From Candidatus Fibrimonadales bacterium (GTDB lineage: Bacteria > Fibrobacterota > Fibrobacteria > Fibrobacterales > Fibrobacteraceae), in contig WQSA01000118.1 in assembly GCA_009788135.1 (NCBI GenBank), positions 1,027 to 7,237 of the forward strand: a DNA stretch of 6,211 nt. Reading direction: 5' to 3'. Of this stretch, positions 1-6,197 are shown piece by piece. The notes below the pieces were generated by a model. It ran no database searches and was not told the origin of the DNA. It saw nothing but the letters and a program-made list of their open reading frames with translations. Numbering within the stretch: position 1 is the first letter of the stretch; each line of letters begins with the position of its first letter. Both the position numbers and the translations under genes were made by a program.

Positions 1-747
1 GATAATAGCAGAGCGGTTCACTGGAACGGTTGGGCAAATGATGCGCAACGAGTTTTCCACGAGGTTTTGTGGAATGAAAAAGACGGATATTTCCTGTTCT
101 TTGTTTGCAGAGAAATGGGTACAAACGATGATGTTTTTGCGGATGCGCTTTTGGCAGACACATATTTGCGTTTGCTCAATTTGGAACCGATTGTGGATTT
201 GAAAAGGGCAAAGCGAGCTTTGACAAAAATTTACAACACCAATTACAAGAAAAACAGCCCGCTGATAGGCGCAGCGAATTTGGTTCACAAAGACGGTTCT
301 CCGCTTGAAGAATTCAATTTCCAGGCTCACGATGTTTGGGTTGGCGTTCAATACAGCATTGCAACAGCGATGCTTATGCACGGGATGAAAAAAGAAGCCG
401 ATGATTTGCTGGAAGCCTGTTTCCGCAATCTTTACAAAGAGGCTCGCATTCCTTTTGCAGCGCCGGAAGGCTTTAACGGCAGTTGCAAGCTTCATGCAGG
501 TTCCATAGTGAACAGGTCGCTTTTGAGCGATTTGAAAAAGAGCGGGGCCTTGCTTGATGACTGCAGAATTTCCCCTGATTTGCCGAGAAATTTGAGCAAG
601 TTTGAAAAGGAATTCAAGAGCATTTGCGCCAAGCACAAGGTTAAATCAACCGAACTTTTCGCATTGCTGCACAACACCGCTTTGAAATACACAGCGGGAA
701 AATATTTTAGACCTGGAATGGTGTTTGCGGTAACGAAGGCGATGTGA
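1..747 (+). CDS. GH116-family (GBA2/DUF608-like) glycoside hydrolase, C-terminal part only
   Basis: The frame is open from the first base to TGA at 745-747, giving 248 residues. The N-terminal domain and most of the catalytic domain lie off the left edge, so no start is assigned; the in-frame TTG at 67 is simply a Leu codon. The fragment follows the end of the GH116 (alpha/alpha)6 domain, aligned from memory to human GBA2. FADALLADTYLRLLNL (D48) matches the SDQ..GQWF segment, IGAANLVHKDG matches MGAVNGMQPHG, QAHDVWVGVQYSIATAML matches QSDEVWVGVVYGLAATMI, PFAAPEGF matches AFQTPEAY, and YFRPGMVFAV matches YMRPLSIWAM. The family cleaves beta-glucosides (GBA2: glucosylceramide) and related glycosides; the substrate here is unknown. 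The nucleophile Glu and acid/base Asp should lie upstream of the window. Two oddities are about 65 extra residues between PEG and YFRP, and Thr (231) where an Arg is expected. truB follows after 16 bp. The family call is good; the specificity is not known. Confidence 0.8.
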   Translation, partial: DNSRAVHWNGWANDAQRVFHEVLWNEKDGYFLFFVCREMGTNDDVFADALLADTYLRLLNLEPIVDLKRAKRALTKIYNTNYKKNSPLIGAANLVHKDGSPLEEFNFQAHDVWVGVQYSIATAMLMHGMKKEADDLLEACFRNLYKEARIPFAAPEGFNGSCKLHAGSIVNRSLLSDLKKSGALLDDCRISPDLPRNLSKFEKEFKSICAKHKVKSTELFALLHNTALKYTAGKYFRPGMVFAVTKAM

Positions 748-763
748 TAGCGCAAAGAAGAAA

Positions 764-1564
764 ATGCATTCTGGACTAATCCTAATTGACAAGCCTCCTG
801 GCATAACGTCGTTCAGAGCATTGCACGCAATTAAAAAACGTTTTAACACAAAGCGTGTTGGCCATGCCGGTACCTTAGACTTGGCAGCTAGCGGTCTTAT
901 AGTAGCGGCTATTGGAAAATGTACAAGACTGCTGCCTTATATAGAAACTCAGGATAAAACTTATTCATTTGACTTGCGTCTGGGAATTTTAACCGATACG
1001 CTTGAACCTGAAGGAAACATATTAAAACAAGATGATAACGCTGCGCGAACATCTGATGAAATAAATACCGCTCTGCAAACATTTATCGGAGAAATAGAGC
1101 AGATTCCTCCTGCGTTTAGCGCAATAAAAATAAATGGCAAAAGAGCCAGCGACTTGGCACTGAAAGGTCAGGAAGTTAAATTGAAATCGCGGCAGATTTT
1201 CATCCACGAGTTGCGACTCGTAGGTACCTCTTCCATTTATTGCAAATGCTCCAAAGGAACATATATCCGTTCATTGGCAAGGGATATTGCGGAAAAATTG
1301 GGAACTTGCGGCGTAGCCGGCAATATCAGGAGAGTCTCCATAGGAGGCATCTCTGTAGAGCAGGCTTGCGACAGGCTTATCCCGCCTCAGGAGCTTCTGA
1401 ACTGGCAGGTCGTAAATGCGTGCGATGAGAATGCGCAAAAGGTTCTGAACGGAGTCCCAATACCGATAATGGGCGAAAATCTTGTATTTATATCCAATAA
1501 TGGCAAAATTATCGCTGTGGCAGAGGCTCAAAACGGCTATCTTATACCTAAATTTCAGTTGTAA
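764..1564 (+). CDS. truB: tRNA pseudouridine(55) synthase TruB
   Basis: TruB converts U55 in the T-loop of most tRNAs to pseudouridine and works in the cytoplasm. The 266-aa product begins with the usual GLILIDKPPGITSF, which supports the ATG at 764. A weak purine-rich AAGAAG lies 3 bases upstream. Motif II, GHAGTLDLAASG, carries the catalytic Asp39 (equivalent to E. coli D48). Tyr67 in KTYSF is the conserved active-site tyrosine. PPAFSAIKINGKRA occupies about 115-128, and CSKGTYIRSLARDIAEKLG (162-180) is the conserved RNA-binding and active-site strand-helix, with IRR at 188-190. In GKRASDLAL the usual Tyr of the K/R-x-Y-E-x-A-R segment is Ser. The C-terminal 50 or so residues (VLNGVPIP..NGKIIAVAEAQNGYLIPK) look like a short PUA-type RNA-binding domain. 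The gene is placed between the GH116-like gene and panD rather than in the common rbfA-truB-rpsO arrangement. The length is slightly shorter than E. coli TruB, and the gene looks intact. Confidence 0.97.
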   Translation: MHSGLILIDKPPGITSFRALHAIKKRFNTKRVGHAGTLDLAASGLIVAAIGKCTRLLPYIETQDKTYSFDLRLGILTDTLEPEGNILKQDDNAARTSDEINTALQTFIGEIEQIPPAFSAIKINGKRASDLALKGQEVKLKSRQIFIHELRLVGTSSIYCKCSKGTYIRSLARDIAEKLGTCGVAGNIRRVSIGGISVEQACDRLIPPQELLNWQVVNACDENAQKVLNGVPIPIMGENLVFISNNGKIIAVAEAQNGYLIPKFQL

Positions 1565-1585
1565 ATTTTCTAAATTATCGCTGGT

Positions 1586-1945
1586 ATGTTAGTAGAATTA
1601 TTAAAAAGCAAAATCCACAGAGCAACGGTAACCGATGCATGCTTGGATTATGAGGGGTCAATAACAATAGACAAGGAGCTTATGGCCGCAGCTAATCTTT
1701 TTCCGTACGAAAAAGTTCATGTGTTGAATATAAATAATGGAGAGCGTTTTGAGACATACATAATAGAAGGCTCGGCGAAGTCCGGAGTTATATGCTTAAA
1801 TGGAGCAGCGGCGCGCCTTGTGCAAAAAAATGATTTGGTGATAATAGTGGCTTATACAACAATGACTCCGGAAGAGGCGAAGAGCTGGAAACCCAAGGTC
1901 GTTAAAGTTAATGCTAAGAATAAAATTAATGGTCGTAGGGGTTAA
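1586..1945 (+). CDS. panD: Aspartate 1-decarboxylase (pyruvoyl-dependent)
   Basis: PanD decarboxylates L-aspartate to beta-alanine, the amine half of pantothenate, and so feeds coenzyme A and acyl-carrier-protein synthesis. The 119-aa proenzyme has every landmark in register with E. coli PanD. These are Lys9 and His11 near the N terminus, the self-cleavage site Gly24-Ser25 in YEGSITID, Arg54, Thr57 and the proton-donor Tyr58 in GERFETYIIEG. NGAAARLV and the VIIVAYTTMT segment follow. Cleavage at Gly24-Ser25 would yield a small beta chain and an alpha chain with an N-terminal pyruvoyl group; the enzyme is a tetramer in known cases. The short basic tail (VNAKNKINGRRG) is within normal family variation. 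The ATG at 1586 is fixed by homology, although no convincing Shine-Dalgarno lies in the 21-bp gap after truB. Translation may therefore rely on coupling or an unstructured AT-rich leader. No panB or panC lies in the window. Confidence 0.97.
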   Translation: MLVELLKSKIHRATVTDACLDYEGSITIDKELMAAANLFPYEKVHVLNINNGERFETYIIEGSAKSGVICLNGAAARLVQKNDLVIIVAYTTMTPEEAKSWKPKVVKVNAKNKINGRRG

Positions 1946-1974
1946 ACCTGAAAACTGAATAAACAATTAAAATT

Positions 1975-1984
1975 AGGAAGGGAG
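1975..1984 (+). promoter_or_regulatory. Shine-Dalgarno of the TPR gene
   Basis: The purine run AGGAAGGGAG ends 9 bases before the ATG at 1994. It is the strongest ribosome-binding site on the + strand and settles the start of the TPR protein. By contrast panD and lnt have no clear site. It sits in a 48-bp AT-rich gap after panD that could also hold a promoter, but no box there is convincing. Confidence 0.75.
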
Positions 1985-1993
1985 AAAAATAAT

Positions 1994-4468
1994 ATGAATT
2001 TTGAAGATTCTTATGCTGGGCTCAAAGATGAATGCGCACGCATTTCTTTGGATATTACAGAAGCGTCTCACTATACAGGTGAAAGACGCGCGAGGGAATA
2101 CCAAAAGCTCTTAAATGAGATTTTGGCATTGAAAAACCAAGACCCGGACAGTGAAGTTTTTGAGCTTCACTCGCTTTTGGGTTTAATGTTCCTGCGAACG
2201 GATCAGCAGAGAGCTGCCATTACAGAGTTGCAGCTCTCATTGAAACTCGCAGAAGCAAATGGCAACTCAAACAACGATGTCGCAGGGGTTTGGTATAATA
2301 TGGGCATTGCCTATATGGAACTGAATCTGTTTGATGACGCTTACAACTGTTTTCAATCGTCGCTTGCGCTCAGACCTCATAACATAAAATGCTTTACATC
2401 CATGGCGGTTGTCAAACAGATGCAACGCGATTTCAAAAAATCTTACGAGATTCTTTGCGATGTGCTCAAATATGAGAATCCGCAAAACTCGGATATAGAA
2501 AAAGTTTTCATATCGCTTGGCTACACTCTTTTTCACTCTAAGAATTTAACAGAGGCAATGGAGTGCGCAGATAAAATTTTGCAACAGGTAAATGAGAGAA
2601 GCGAAAAGGCGCTGAAACTAAAAGGCACAATCTTCCATGCGCAGGGCGATTATGATGCTGCGTGGAATTGCTGCGATATGCTTTTCTCGTTGTCTCCGTA
2701 TTCTTCGGAAGGGCATTTGCTGGCAGGCTCGCTTGCGTCTTCGGAAAAAAATTATCGCAAAGCGCTTTTGCATTACAACAGAGCCCGAAAGATAGGGCGA
2801 ATCTATAGCTTCACGCTTTACAATTCAATTGCCACAGCGCTTTCCAAGTTACAAAAATTCGCTATGGCGCTTAAAGTGTATCGCTATATTTTATCCATAG
2901 ATCAAAATCCTGCTCACAGAAATTCTGCAAGAAAATCGATAAACTTTTTCGAGAACATGGCTGCTCGCAAACAGTTGGAAAACTTGGATGCGGCAAACCA
3001 GAAAGATGAAGCGAGATTTGAATTGCCGGCTTATGCGATTTTCAAAGAAGCGTCGAAGATTTTGGATGCAGGAGATTTTGAGCGTGCTCTTGCCATGTTG
3101 CAAAAGGCAGAAGAAATCGAAGGAGCAGACAGAGTTTGGGAAATAGAAAACGCTATTGGACGCATATATTATAAGATGCGAAAATTTCCTGCAGCGGTTC
3201 CTTATTTTGAACGTGCTGTGGAAAAGTCAAATAATTCAGTTAGCGTTTTGCATAATTTGGCATCGGCTTTAGCTAGAAACAACGATTACGAAAAAGCTCT
3301 GACTGTAATAGACAGCGTGCTTAAAATACAACCCGATTCGCAGTCTGCAAAAAAAATGCGAGCAGTTATTCTCGGCAAGCTCGGCAAGTACAACGATTCG
3401 GTTGAGTGCTTGAACGAACTGCTTGAAAAAGAACCTAGAGATGCTAACTCGCTTATATCTATGGGACGCGTTTGGCAAGAGAAAGGCGATTTTGTGAAAG
3501 CTCACGAATGCTTTGTGCAATTGCTTGCAAAAGAACCTGAGAACGAAAAAGCTGTGATGTCCATCGCTATAAACTACAGCAGAGCTGGAGATTTAAAGCA
3601 GGCTATCAATTTCACAAAATCTTATTTGAACAGAAATCCTTTGTCTTTCTCGTTGAATTTAACAATGGCAAACATTTTGCGTTTCCATAAAAAGTTCAGC
3701 TATGCAGAAGGCTATTACAGAAAGTGCGTTCAGAATTACAATAGAGAAGTTTATGAAGGTCTTGCGGATTGTATATGCCAGATGCGCAGGCTCGATGAAG
3801 CTTTAGTCTATTACGAAAAAATTGCAGAGATGGAAAAAGACAATTCGTATTCCGTCTCCGCAAAAAAATCCATAGCCTTTATTTACAGGCTGAAACAGAA
3901 TTACACAAAAGCGCTTGAGATTTACAAGGAGATAAATTGGGAATCGGATTACTTTTTTTCTTCTTGGCGAAACGTGGCGCTTTGCTATGCGGCTCTTGCA
4001 AGTCAGCAGAAAAATGCTGGAGGCAAGGCGCGGCGCGGAACAAATTATTTCTCAAAAGCTTTAAAGCTTTATGAAACAATAAAAGAAAGAGAAAAGGATA
4101 ATCCAAAGCATTGCGCTCGAATAGATTCTCTGGTGGCGGAACTTTATGCAGAGAAAGGCGAGTATGCGCAAGCCTGCGAAATATACGAGGTTGCAATGGA
4201 AGGTCCATATTATTTTATAACATGGAAAACGTATGTGAATTGTTTGATTATGCAAAAACTTTTTAAAAAAGCTTTGGACGTATGCAACAGCGCTTTGGAA
4301 AAGTTTGCGACAGACAGCAAGACTCGCAAGCCCTCTGATGAATTATTTTCATACAGAGAATATTTGGAGCAAGCTGTGGGTGGAGACTCTCTTGCAGAAG
4401 AAAAACTTTTGCAGATAGTAAGCGATAGAATGAAAAACAATTCCGATTGGTTGTCTTCGGAAACTTAA
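1994..4468 (+). CDS. Large TPR-repeat (tetratricopeptide) protein, partner unknown
   Basis: This 824-aa protein is almost entirely tetratricopeptide repeats; I count about 19 helix-pair units by eye. Clear ones include VWYNMGIAYMELNLFDDAYN (about 99-118), the unit at about 413-446 (NLASALARNNDYEKAL), NSLISMGRVWQEKGDFVKAHEC (485-506), KKSIAFIYRLKQNYTKALEIY (624-644) and SLVAELYAEKGEYAQACEIY (712-731). The superhelix is interrupted by a charged linker at about 305-342 that divides it into about 7 and 12 repeats. A small Gly/Lys/Arg-rich insertion (QKNAGGKARRG, 672-682) lies inside one repeat. No signal peptide, membrane segment, lipobox or enzymatic domain is visible, so it is probably a cytoplasmic scaffold or adaptor. 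The partner cannot be read from the sequence. The start has a strong Shine-Dalgarno. lnt begins 4 bp after the stop, so the two are very likely co-translated, but a role in lipoprotein or envelope biogenesis is only an inference from that. Confidence 0.9.
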   Translation: MNFEDSYAGLKDECARISLDITEASHYTGERRAREYQKLLNEILALKNQDPDSEVFELHSLLGLMFLRTDQQRAAITELQLSLKLAEANGNSNNDVAGVWYNMGIAYMELNLFDDAYNCFQSSLALRPHNIKCFTSMAVVKQMQRDFKKSYEILCDVLKYENPQNSDIEKVFISLGYTLFHSKNLTEAMECADKILQQVNERSEKALKLKGTIFHAQGDYDAAWNCCDMLFSLSPYSSEGHLLAGSLASSEKNYRKALLHYNRARKIGRIYSFTLYNSIATALSKLQKFAMALKVYRYILSIDQNPAHRNSARKSINFFENMAARKQLENLDAANQKDEARFELPAYAIFKEASKILDAGDFERALAMLQKAEEIEGADRVWEIENAIGRIYYKMRKFPAAVPYFERAVEKSNNSVSVLHNLASALARNNDYEKALTVIDSVLKIQPDSQSAKKMRAVILGKLGKYNDSVECLNELLEKEPRDANSLISMGRVWQEKGDFVKAHECFVQLLAKEPENEKAVMSIAINYSRAGDLKQAINFTKSYLNRNPLSFSLNLTMANILRFHKKFSYAEGYYRKCVQNYNREVYEGLADCICQMRRLDEALVYYEKIAEMEKDNSYSVSAKKSIAFIYRLKQNYTKALEIYKEINWESDYFFSSWRNVALCYAALASQQKNAGGKARRGTNYFSKALKLYETIKEREKDNPKHCARIDSLVAELYAEKGEYAQACEIYEVAMEGPYYFITWKTYVNCLIMQKLFKKALDVCNSALEKFATDSKTRKPSDELFSYREYLEQAVGGDSLAEEKLLQIVSDRMKNNSDWLSSET

Positions 4469-4472
4469 AAGT

Positions 4473-5960
4473 ATGAGTATTAAAAGAGCTATTTTGCTTT
4501 CGCTTGTTAGTTGGACGCTTTTAGCTCTTTGCTATCCGCCGTTTCCGCTTGGGCCTCTAGCCCTTGCGGTGCTAGCTCCCTGGTTTTACGTTTTGAGAAT
4601 GGCAAACAAAAAGGGAGCCTTGGGTGCAAGCTACCTTGGAGCTTTTGCATTCAATGCGATTAGCATGTATTGGCTCTATCATGTTGGAGAGGTTGCACCG
4701 CCAGCTCTAATTTTTTCCGGGCTTTTTTTGGCCATCGCTTATTTGAGTTTGTTTCCGCTTTTGTGCGCATGGATTTTTGTTAAAATCAAAGATTCTCGTT
4801 TGCGTTTTCTTTTTCCGTTGTTTTGGGCAGGCATTGAAGTTCTGCGTTCCAAGGGCGATATGAGTTTTCCCTGGCTTTCTCTTGGGTTGACTTTTGGAAA
4901 CAGCATTGAACTTATGCAGGCGTTCACGCTTTTTGGAGTTTTCGGGTGCTCGGCGCTGATTGTAGCTTCTAATATGTGCCTTGCAGCTAAGAAGAAAAAA
5001 CTTGTTTTTGTTCCTTTGGCTTTGGCAGCAGTTCTTTACATAGGCGGAGCGCTTGCTTACGATGAAACTCCTGCATCTGATTCTATAACAGTAGCGGTAG
5101 TGCAACCTAGCATTCATCAAACGGAGAAATGGAGCAAAACATATTATGATTCTGTTATGAATCAAACATGGAATTTATTTGAGACTCTTGATCCAAGCGG
5201 AGTGCAGTTGATTTTATTTCCGGAAACTGCTATTCCGGCTAATATGCATGTCAGTATATTGGAGTACGATTTTTTGCAAACCTATGCAGAAAAAAATAAT
5301 ACAGCTATAGTTATAGGTGCATTGAGTAGAGCTAGAGGTGCAGGCTCGGAAAAAAGACTCAATGTGTACAACTCGGTTTTTTTATTTGGCTTTGGTTATC
5401 CTGCGGCTGAGTACAGAAAAATGCATCTCGTTCCTTTTAGCGAGAGAGTTCCTTTCGATAATATTTTTCCGATTGTCAACTATGTGGACTTGGGCGGCGG
5501 AGATTTTTCTCCAGGAGACAGTCTTGAAATATGGCAGCCGGGAAATTATAGCCCGCTTATATGTTACGAGGCTATTTATGGGGATATTTTAAGGGCGGCA
5601 AAGCGAAAAGGGGCTAAATTCATAACCAATCACACAAATGACGGCTGGTTTAAGAAGAGCATTGCTCCGTACCAGCATTTTAATTTGGTACGGTCCCATG
5701 CCGTGGAGAACGGAATTGGCGTTATCAGGTCTGCAAATACCGGAATTAGCGCTTTTATAGCGCCAAATGGGCAAATAATTGAAAAAACCGAGCTTTTTGA
5801 CAAAAAAATCATTGTTAATGATATGCCTTTGGAGACTCGTTGGACGCTTTACGGGGTTATTGGGGATTATATTGAGTGGATTTTATTTGCGTTTTCGCTG
5901 GGGATGATTGTCGCGGCGAAAATAAGTCTGAAAATAAAAAGAGCCCTCAACCGCAGTTGA
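4473..5960 (+). CDS. lnt: Apolipoprotein N-acyltransferase
   Basis: Lnt transfers an acyl chain from phospholipid to the alpha-amine of the lipidated Cys of apolipoproteins. This is the last step of lipoprotein maturation after Lgt and LspA, and it occurs at the inner membrane. The 495-aa product has the family layout. A hydrophobic N-terminal half (about 5-195, roughly seven membrane segments) includes SFPWLSLGLTFGN (131-143), typical of Lnt. A periplasmic nitrilase-like domain covers about 204-450, and one C-terminal membrane helix about 462-483. The catalytic triad is visible: Glu251 in LFPETAIP, Lys316 in YRKMHLVPFSE and Cys364 in LICYEAIYG. Glu324 and Trp392 in NDGWF are also in place. 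The length is close to E. coli Lnt (512 aa). The ATG lies 4 bp after the TPR gene stop with no strong Shine-Dalgarno, suggesting translational coupling. The last codons lie inside a hairpin that terminates the convergent gene. The gene looks intact and functional. Confidence 0.96.
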   Translation: MSIKRAILLSLVSWTLLALCYPPFPLGPLALAVLAPWFYVLRMANKKGALGASYLGAFAFNAISMYWLYHVGEVAPPALIFSGLFLAIAYLSLFPLLCAWIFVKIKDSRLRFLFPLFWAGIEVLRSKGDMSFPWLSLGLTFGNSIELMQAFTLFGVFGCSALIVASNMCLAAKKKKLVFVPLALAAVLYIGGALAYDETPASDSITVAVVQPSIHQTEKWSKTYYDSVMNQTWNLFETLDPSGVQLILFPETAIPANMHVSILEYDFLQTYAEKNNTAIVIGALSRARGAGSEKRLNVYNSVFLFGFGYPAAEYRKMHLVPFSERVPFDNIFPIVNYVDLGGGDFSPGDSLEIWQPGNYSPLICYEAIYGDILRAAKRKGAKFITNHTNDGWFKKSIAPYQHFNLVRSHAVENGIGVIRSANTGISAFIAPNGQIIEKTELFDKKIIVNDMPLETRWTLYGVIGDYIEWILFAFSLGMIVAAKISLKIKRALNRS

Positions 5961-5968
5961 GGGCTCTT
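5939..5968 (-). terminator. Rho-independent terminator of the basic repeat gene, shared with the end of lnt
   Basis: A perfect 13-bp inverted repeat (AAGAGCCCTCAAC / GTTGAGGGCTCTT) encloses the tetraloop CGCA. Read on the - strand, the stem is followed at once by TTTTTATTTT (complement of 5931-5940), a good U-tract, so it should terminate transcription of the 58-aa gene. On the + strand only TT then GAACA follows, so it is a weaker intrinsic terminator for lnt, although the stem can still protect the mRNA 3' end. The lnt stop codon TGA (5958-5960) lies in the right arm, so the final lnt codons double as terminator. Confidence 0.85.
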
Positions 5969-5978
5969 GAACATTACG

Positions 5979-6155
5979 TTATTTTTTAGCAGCAGCTTTC
6001 TTTTTAGCCGGAGCTTTTTTAGCAGCAGCTTTTTTAGCTGGAGCTTTTTTAGCTACAGCCTTTTTAGCTACAGCCTTTTTAGCTGGAGCTTTTTTAGCGG
6101 CAGCTTTTTTAGCTGGCTTTTTTGCTGCGGGTTTGATAACGGTTTTTGTTGCCAT
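5979..6155 (-). CDS. Histone H1-like Lys/Ala/Pro-rich repeat protein (58 aa)
   Basis: Reading the - strand from ATG at 6155-6153 to TAA at 5981-5979 gives 58 residues. By hand count they are 23 Lys, 23 Ala, 5 Pro, 3 Val, 2 Thr, 1 Ile and 1 Met, with no acidic or aromatic residue. After a short head (MATKTVIKPAAKK) the protein consists of AxAKK pentapeptides with x = Pro, Ala or Val. This composition matches the C-terminal tail of eukaryotic histone H1 and bacterial H1-like proteins such as chlamydial Hc2, Bordetella BpH1 and the Pseudomonas AlgP tail. By analogy it should bind DNA, and perhaps RNA, through charge and help compact the nucleoid. No globular domain is present. A strong Shine-Dalgarno (AGGAG, 8-base spacing), an upstream TATATTTG box and a downstream terminator support a real, separately transcribed gene. 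It converges on lnt with 18 bp between stops. The function is inferred from composition only. Confidence 0.87.
   Translation of the reverse strand: MATKTVIKPAAKKPAKKAAAKKAPAKKAVAKKAVAKKAPAKKAAAKKAPAKKKAAAKK
5982..6116 (-). repeat. In-frame 15-bp tandem repeat encoding AxAKK units
   Basis: On the - strand the unit is GCTAAAAAAGCTNNN with small changes. It covers residues 14-58: about nine tandem copies, the last one incomplete, with a single extra Lys codon (Lys53). The variable codon is CCA, GCC, CCA, GTA, GTA, CCA, GCT, CCG, GCT in order, so the encoded series is P A P V V P A P A. Two adjacent GTA units with AAG in place of the second AAA are nearly identical, which looks like a recent duplication. 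Confidence 0.85.
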
Positions 6156-6163
6156 GAGGAATA

Positions 6164-6168
6164 CTCCT
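6164..6168 (-). promoter_or_regulatory. Shine-Dalgarno of the basic repeat gene
   Basis: On the - strand AGGAG lies 8 bases upstream of the ATG at 6155. Its spacing and strength fix the start codon and argue strongly that this low-complexity frame is translated, and in this direction. Confidence 0.8.
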
Positions 6169-6189
6169 TTTGTTTGTGAATGTCAGATA

Positions 6190-6197
6190 CAAATATA
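6190..6197 (-). promoter_or_regulatory. Putative promoter -7/-10 box TATATTTG
   Basis: On the - strand, TATATTTG matches the Bacteroidota-type -7 consensus TAnnTTTG and also contains a sigma70-like TATATT. It follows a run of nine A (6201-6209) that could act as an UP-like tract. Transcription would start around 6183-6185, leaving a leader of roughly 30 bases containing the Shine-Dalgarno. A -33 element would fall past the window edge and cannot be checked. Confidence 0.55.

Noticed and set aside
67..747. A gene starting at TTG 67
   Set aside because: The frame is open and GH116-like upstream to base 1 (DNSRAVHWNGWAND...), so the gene continues off the window and TTG is an internal Leu codon.
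1946..1993. A promoter or riboswitch in the panD-TPR gap
   Set aside because: The 48-bp gap is AT-rich but shows no convincing box pair, hairpin or conserved leader. Only the Shine-Dalgarno can be supported.
3879..4208. A 109-codon - strand open frame opposite the TPR gene
   Set aside because: The + strand encodes regular TPR units through this stretch. The antisense product shows no family features or ribosome-binding site.
4707..5165. A 152-codon - strand open frame opposite lnt
   Set aside because: The translation is rich in Lys, Arg, Asn and Gln with no recognisable motif. The opposite strand holds the conserved Lnt frame with its expected membrane segments.
5338..5592. An 84-codon + strand open frame inside lnt
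   Set aside because: It is out of frame with the nitrilase-like domain, which carries Lys316 and Cys364 in this interval, so it is a shadow frame.
5982..6116. Short regular repeats resembling a CRISPR array
   Set aside because: The period is 15 bp with no spacers, the variation is at single codons, and the frame is preserved, so this is a coding tandem repeat.
5967..6179. A + strand open frame of 70 codons rich in Phe and Ser (FFSSSFF-like)
   Set aside because: It is the exact antisense of the AxAKK repeat gene in register. TTT and AGC codons arise from AAA and GCT. It has no Shine-Dalgarno, and its start lies in the terminator stem.
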